Origin: Ophiothrix spiculata | Lineage: Eukaryota > Echinodermata > Ophiuroidea > Amphilepidida > Ophiotrichidae | Length of the DNA stretch: 22,148 nt | Reading direction: 5' to 3' (one strand) | Assembly (NCBI GenBank): GCA_000969725.1 | Contig: JXSR01S029539.1 | Part shown: positions 17,649 through 22,148 of the stretch, in pieces | Layout: every line of letters begins with the position of its first letter | How positions within the stretch are numbered: the stretch's first letter is position 1 | Made by a program: the position numbers and the translations under genes | Notes under the pieces: generated by a model | Databases searched by the model: none | What the model saw: only the letters and a program-made list of their open reading frames with translations | What the model was told of the DNA's origin: nothing

Positions 17649-17762
17649 GGACTACTCCCCCTAGGAAGGAGGTTGCAGGCATTGTTGCTCATGTTGTAAG
17701 TCATGGGACTACTCCCCCTGTGGAGGAGGCTGTGGGCATCCTTGATCATGTTCCTAGCTCAT
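17649..17762 (+). repeat. 57-bp tandem duplication
   Basis: Two units starting GGACTACTCCCCCT at 17649 and 17706, about 75-80 percent alike by eye. Shorter GCTCATGTT repeats continue to about 17785. Confidence 0.75.
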
Positions 17763-17999
17763 GTTTCATGTGTGTAGCTCATGTTGAATGATGTGAGCTA
17801 TAATTGTAAGTGTAAACATGCCATTATTATATTACACACACATACTGCACAGGGCCTTGCTCTTTTGAAGTGGGTTTCATGTTCAACCGTGACGTGTTTA
17901 TGTTCATGCAACGTATTTCTTTACAAGCTCCCCAGCCACATATTATTTTTACTTACTTGCCTTTAGTAAATTGTCACTTGTAAATTAATTTGTGGCTCA

Positions 18000-18420
18000 A
18001 TGGCAATCCTCCATTCAATTTTTTTCAAGAACGGCGCAATTCTAAGGCGGGGGGGGGGGGGACATGTCCCCCCTAAATTTTTCGAGGGGGGGACAGACCC
18101 CCTCAAAAAATCAAGAAGAAAGAAAGAAAAGGAAAGGAAATGGTAAATTTTCCCTTTGTTTTGATCGTTTAAATATGAAAAATCAAAAAAAATTGAGCGC
18201 TTCGCGCGAAATTGCAATTCTTGCGCAAATTTCAAAATTTTCAACAATTTGTAGCTGAAATTAGCCGATTTGGCAAAAATTTTCCGGGCGCTATGCGCGC
18301 TTTACAAAATATCATAATTTTCCTCCGACGATTTTTGCTCAAAAAATTTGCCGTCCCCCCAAAAATGTCAACCTTCCGCCGCCGGTGGATACAATACTGC
18401 ACCTTAATGGGCTAGGTGGG
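18000..18420. mobile_element. Guanine-run, GCGCTTCGCGCG-containing repeat
   Basis: It has a G run at 18050-18060 and mirrored GGGGGGGACAGACCCCC-type blocks. The AT-rich interior contains GAGCGCTTCGCGCGAAATTG and GGGCGCTATGCGCGC. The overlapping open frames on both strands have low-complexity composition and are not genes. No clean TIR or target duplication was found. Confidence 0.5.
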
Positions 18421-18578
18421 TTGATTTTGATGATGAAACTTTGCATGCTGCCATTTCACATTTGATGTAAAAATCTGGAATGTTTGAAAAAAGTTTTTGA
18501 ATGATGTTAACTTGTCCTAATCTGTTTGTATTTTATCTTATTTAGTTTTTAAACTTGAAATAATACAGACTAAAGGAG

Positions 18579-18754
18579 CAGGGGTGTGATTCTTCAGGAT
18601 TTTTCCTGATTTCAGGATTTTTTGTTCAAAATGTCTGCAATTTTATTTGTTTTCAGCACAATCTGGGTCATTGTAGACCAATTTTATGCTGGTCTTTCAG
18701 GATTTTTCACAGCAGCCAGGATTTTTTCCAAAAGGCCAAAATGACACACCCCTG
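18579..18754. mobile_element. Short MITE with CAGGGGTGTG ends, 176 bp
   Basis: CAGGGGTGTG at 18579 and CACACCCCTG ending at 18754 are inverted. AAAGGAG flanks both sides (18572-18578 and 18755-18761). The interior repeats TTCAGGATTTTT four times in variants. CAGGG ends suggest hAT relatives, but the flank duplication is 7 bp. Confidence 0.8.
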
Positions 18755-18761
18755 AAAGGAG

Positions 18762-19183
18762 GTCCTATTGTACTCTTTAGGGTTAGAGGAAGGGGAGGGA
18801 GCTTGTTGAAGAATTTGGCACTGAGATGGCTGTTTGGGGTAGCTTAACCAAAAAAACCTTCTGATTTCAGTTATAATGTTCTGCTCCATAGTTTTATTGA
18901 GGAATGGAATAGAGGGATAGATAGGCTATGTCACAAAAGTCAACTGACTGTCTATAGTACATCCTCTCTTTTGGATACCCTGGTATTTAGTCTAGTCTTG
19001 TTTTGTATATTTACCCATGGTAATACACACTGTATACATAAGTAGGATTCAGTGTCAAGTTCAGATATTGTCTTACAAATAAAACAAAGAACGCCTTGTT
19101 GTAACTGAGCTTCTTACCGCACCCATTATGTATGCATAAGTAAAGTCATCTATACATAAAGCTGGTTTTGGTTCTACCCAGGG
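18762..19183. other. Stretch without recognised gene
   Basis: I see no supported exon, RNA or element between the MITE ending at 18754 and the transposon end at 19184. Confidence 0.5.
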
Positions 19184-19270
19184 CCGTAGCCAGGATTTTT
19201 TCAAGGGGGATCGGATTTTCAAAAAGTGGACCTTTTGGAGGAAACTTTTTTTTTTGGTCCACCATAAACT
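19184..19270 (+). mobile_element. Transposon end fragment (GGGCCGTAGCCAGGATTTTT)
   Basis: CAGGGCCGTAGCCAGGATTT is a very common left end of invertebrate DNA transposons of the CAGNGGCGTAGCCAGG type. No matching right end was found downstream, so this is a solo end or fragment. Confidence 0.5.
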
Positions 19271-20400
19271 AATTTTAATGGTTTAATGACAAGCAAAAAG
19301 CAAAAAAAAAAAGTTTTTTAGTAGTTTTACAAGCATTTTGTTTAGCATTTTATTCTGGAACGGTCAACATTTACATGTTTTGGTGCTTTATGTGTTACTT
19401 TGGTTGGATTTTTGTAGACCTTAATTCAAAATTTCACTTAGTCCGGGAACCTATTCCTATTTTGTGCAAACGGACCTAAGAATTTGTTAATCAGACACTT
19501 GTAGCTCCAACTTAATTAAAGTACCTTTTGCTGCAACACGTATCATATTGTGTTCACTAGACATATAATAACTATTTTATATAGTTATTCTTAAGATAAA
19601 ACAAATGCAGTAACCACTGAGTGAAGGGGTCATGCGGTTTATTTGAAATGCATCTCGTCATTGCAATTTCAAAGAATATTTTTATTTTCTGGAACATGTT
19701 CTTTAAACCGAGAATTAAACTTAAGGTACACTTCATGATTCTGATGTGATGAAAACCTCGCTTCTTTTCTAGCTTAATAAAAAGGAGAGAACAACATAAA
19801 TGTATCCTGAAAATTTCACTTGATTCCAACCATTCATTTGAAAGTTACAAGCTTTTTAGCATTATAAATATTCTTATAGGCTTTTGTGTTTTAATTACTG
19901 TGTCCTTTAAGATAAAATTTAAAAAAAAATAAAAAGTTAAATAAAGCCTTCAAATGAACAATGCATCAATGTGAAACATGTTTTATTTATAATTTGGCTT
20001 CACCACTTCAATACAACTTCCATCAAAATTATCTAACAGAATCATTGTTTGACAGCTCCAAGTGCACAATGGTAGATGGTTTCTATTTTAAACATATTTT
20101 CCATCACTAAAAACAAAAGCTCTTATCAAAAAGAAATGTATAATAATTGAATTCTTATTCTTGCACATAATGCATTAGTTTCACCATGCATATGATGTGT
20201 ACTTTATCTCAAAACAATGGTATTTTCTGGTAAATTATCTATGATATAAGTCTTTAAGCTGTGAGAATAGATTGGTTTTAAATTCTTCCAAATTGCATTT
20301 ATTAATGCAATATTTCATTTTCAGTGGAAATCAGATCATAATTCTTTGTTTTAATCAGAACATTGTTTTGAGCATTAAACACAAAGCATCAAACTTTGAC
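19271..20400. other. AT-rich stretch without recognised gene
   Basis: Only AT-rich, non-coding-looking sequence is visible. The 85-codon minus-strand open frame at 19572-19829 has no recognisable motif. Confidence 0.5.
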
Positions 20401-20404
20401 TTAA

Positions 20405-20754
20405 AGCAATACTATAAAGTGTTAATAATGAAGTGCCCCTGTCACCCATGACTTTTGATTTTTTGGGGGGGCTTATTGGGTCTGTTTTTGGTAGATATGA
20501 ATACCCTCCAAACGATTTGGCTCAAAAATGCTTACTTTTCCTGTTATGGCCAAATGTTGAATTAAATTTGGGATCCCAAATTTAATTCCACATGTATTGG
20601 TATAGGAAAGCATGCATGTGCTTCTTATCCATTTTTTGTTGGCGAAACTTTTTTTTCAAAAAATGCTTTTGCAAACGCTTTTAATAGTCACATTTCTCCC
20701 TTTCAAGCTGTTATTACCATAAACCATTTTTGATCAACAGCTTATAGTATTGCT
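20405..20754. mobile_element. TTAA-flanked MITE, 350 bp
   Basis: The TIR AGCAATACTATAA is perfect for 13 bp at both ends and diverged beyond. TTAA flanks both sides (20401-20404 and 20755-20758), as in piggyBac or Kolobok insertions. The ends do not begin CCC, which favours Kolobok-like over piggyBac. No transposase is encoded. Confidence 0.8.
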
Positions 20755-20758
20755 TTAA

Positions 20759-21412
20759 CACTCCATTTTGGATAAACAAGTTCCATTTACAGATGTATAT
20801 TTGTAGTTGTGTATCCTTTCTGTGTGCGCGAGATTTTTGCACAAGCATCAGTTTCCCCCAAAATAGCATGATACTCAAAAGAAAAAAGTAGACCCAAAAT
20901 GTTTTTGATGTAGCTTTTAAAATCTGCCAAACAAAAACAAAAGTGTCACAAGCACACAAACAACTTTTTAACAAATTTTAAAACAGTTTCAACTATTTCT
21001 CTTTTCTTTGATTTTTTCTCTCCTCGCCCTTTGTTTCTGCTATCTTTTCTTTGTCCAGATCCCCAAAATGGGCCTTCCGCCCCCTGAATGGCATACCAAA
21101 CAGGCCCCCCCCCCTCCCTTGGGTACGCCAATTCATCCGCTGTATGATTTCTATGCATTCTGAGTACACCAAGTATTTCATAATGGGTGTGGTCATATCA
21201 ATACTGGTGAGCGTGTGTAATCTGCAAGTTACTTACTGAAATGCTTCTGAGAAAATTTAACAAAATTATCCCTAGTTTTTGTTTGTTCGTTCGTATGTTT
21301 TTGCTGGCGGGTTCTTATATACACAATTATCTAAATGACCACCAGAGACCAGACTAATTGAATTCAATGGCAAATTCATGATAATGGTAACCCCAGTTGA
21401 GGCAAACCCCGA
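20759..21412. other. Stretch without recognised gene
   Basis: The C-run at 21106-21116 with CCAAAATGGGCCTTCCGCCC nearby looks like a fragment of a guanine-run element similar to the one at 21422. Otherwise nothing is supported. Confidence 0.45.
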
Positions 21413-21421
21413 GACAAACAC

Positions 21422-21970
21422 CTGGGGGGGGTACTCAAGTTTGGTTTTGGTAGGGATGTGTCGCTGGGAAATTTGAAGTACCACCCATGTATCAGGCATG
21501 AGAATTTTCAGATAATTATCTGATTTCAGATATTTTGTCATCCAAAATCATCCAAATTCAGATAATTTTGGGGTTGATTTAACCTTTTTAGTGTTTTTTG
21601 GGTTAAATTTTACTAAATTCAGATATTTTCATGAAAAATCGTTCTGATGCCTGATGTATATACTCTGTATACCATACCATGTATTTAAAAGGGACCCATC
21701 CGTATACCAAATTCCCCAAATTTTGAGTTGAATTTATACAAATATTGAAATTTTGTCCGAAAATTTCTGCTAATTTGGCGCGAATTTCCTAATTTTTGTT
21801 TGAAATTTAGAAAAAAATCAAAAATTTTGAAAAACAGACCAATCAAAATACCACATTTTGCAAAGAAAAAGGACTCATTGGCATACCAGACAGCCTGATT
21901 TTGCTACCCAAGTTTGCGGCACATCCCTGTAATCACTTTTGTACTAAGCCAAGCCCCCCCCCCCTCCGGG
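21422..21970. mobile_element. Guanine-flanked element, 549 bp, 9-bp flanking duplication
   Basis: The left end is a G run followed by TACTCAAGTTTGGTTTTGG and AGGGATGTG. The right end is the mirrored GCGGCACATCCCTGTAATCA, then TTTTGTACTAAG and a C run. GACAAACAC flanks at 21413-21421 and 21971-21979. The interior is non-coding and is interrupted by the MITE at 21493-21653. Confidence 0.75.
21493..21653. mobile_element. Nested MITE with CAGGCATSAGAA ends, 161 bp
   Basis: CAGGCATGAGAA at 21493 and TTCTGATGCCTG ending at 21653 are inverted. ATGTAT flanks both sides (21487-21492 and 21654-21659). The interior repeats TTCAGATA-type modules. It sits inside the 21422-21970 element, so it inserted later. 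Confidence 0.8.
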
Positions 21971-22148
21971 GACAAACACTTCAAGCAAAAGATTGTTAAG
22001 GCAATATAGCATGCTATCAATCTTTTTAAAAGTTACAACATTCCAAACCAAGGTCCATGTAGATTGGACCTATTTTTTGTTTCCATTTCCTTTTCTTTTT
22101 CTACACATTTTCTGTAGGAAACTTATAAAAAGACATTTCCAGTTGGAG

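Noticed and set aside
18064..18415. Overlapping open frames on both strands as genes
   Set aside because: They are low-complexity translations of a guanine-run repeat, with no motif.
1..22148. CRISPR array, bacterial operon or phage-type system
   Set aside because: No regularly spaced short repeats with unique spacers, no ribosome binding sites or long ORFs; gene structure and repeats are those of an animal genome.

Overview
The window is a piece of an intron-rich, AT-rich animal nuclear genome. Genes with GT-AG introns, tRNA-derived SINEs, LINE and Penelope-like remnants and many short inverted-repeat DNA transposons all point to a metazoan. The repeat style (guanine-run elements, GACCTTTGACC-type minisatellites, mixed SINEs) suggests a marine invertebrate, perhaps an echinoderm or hemichordate. 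The species placement is inference only.

One protein-coding gene can be supported: a DCTN6 (dynactin subunit 6, p27) orthologue on the + strand. Six coding exons join in frame: 3678-3742, 4184-4289, 5637-5710, 6025-6072, 8077-8219 and 10853-10948. They give 176 complete codons plus stop, about seven residues short of a full N-terminus. The exon carrying the start codon was not found and probably lies 5' of position 1 or is very short. Near-perfect agreement in length and phase with the vertebrate protein supports every junction except the exact N-terminus.

Layout: 1-3677 is the upstream intron or flank. It holds a tRNA-derived SINE (about 1876-2110) and a 714-bp hAT-like non-autonomous transposon with target duplication (2869-3582). 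3678-10948 is the DCTN6 coding body. Its introns hold an 80-bp triplication of exon 3 sequence, a ~120-bp minisatellite region, a SINE head, a LINE 3' remnant (minus strand), a TGTCCCC-ended element, a perfect 25-bp hairpin, a 368-bp hAT MITE with perfect 8-bp target duplication, a second SINE (minus) and a Harbinger-like MITE. 10949-22148 has no recognisable host gene. It is a graveyard of inverted-repeat elements, a Penelope-like remnant with inverted ends, a second minisatellite, a long-TIR MULE-like element, a TTAA element, and a MITE nested inside a larger guanine-flanked element.

The most noteworthy observation is the recent tandem triplication of the 3' part of DCTN6 exon 3 together with the first two bases of its splice donor. 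The first copy thereby keeps a usable donor (AG|GTCAGT), while read-through into the copies meets an immediate stop. No new enzymatic or defence system was found.
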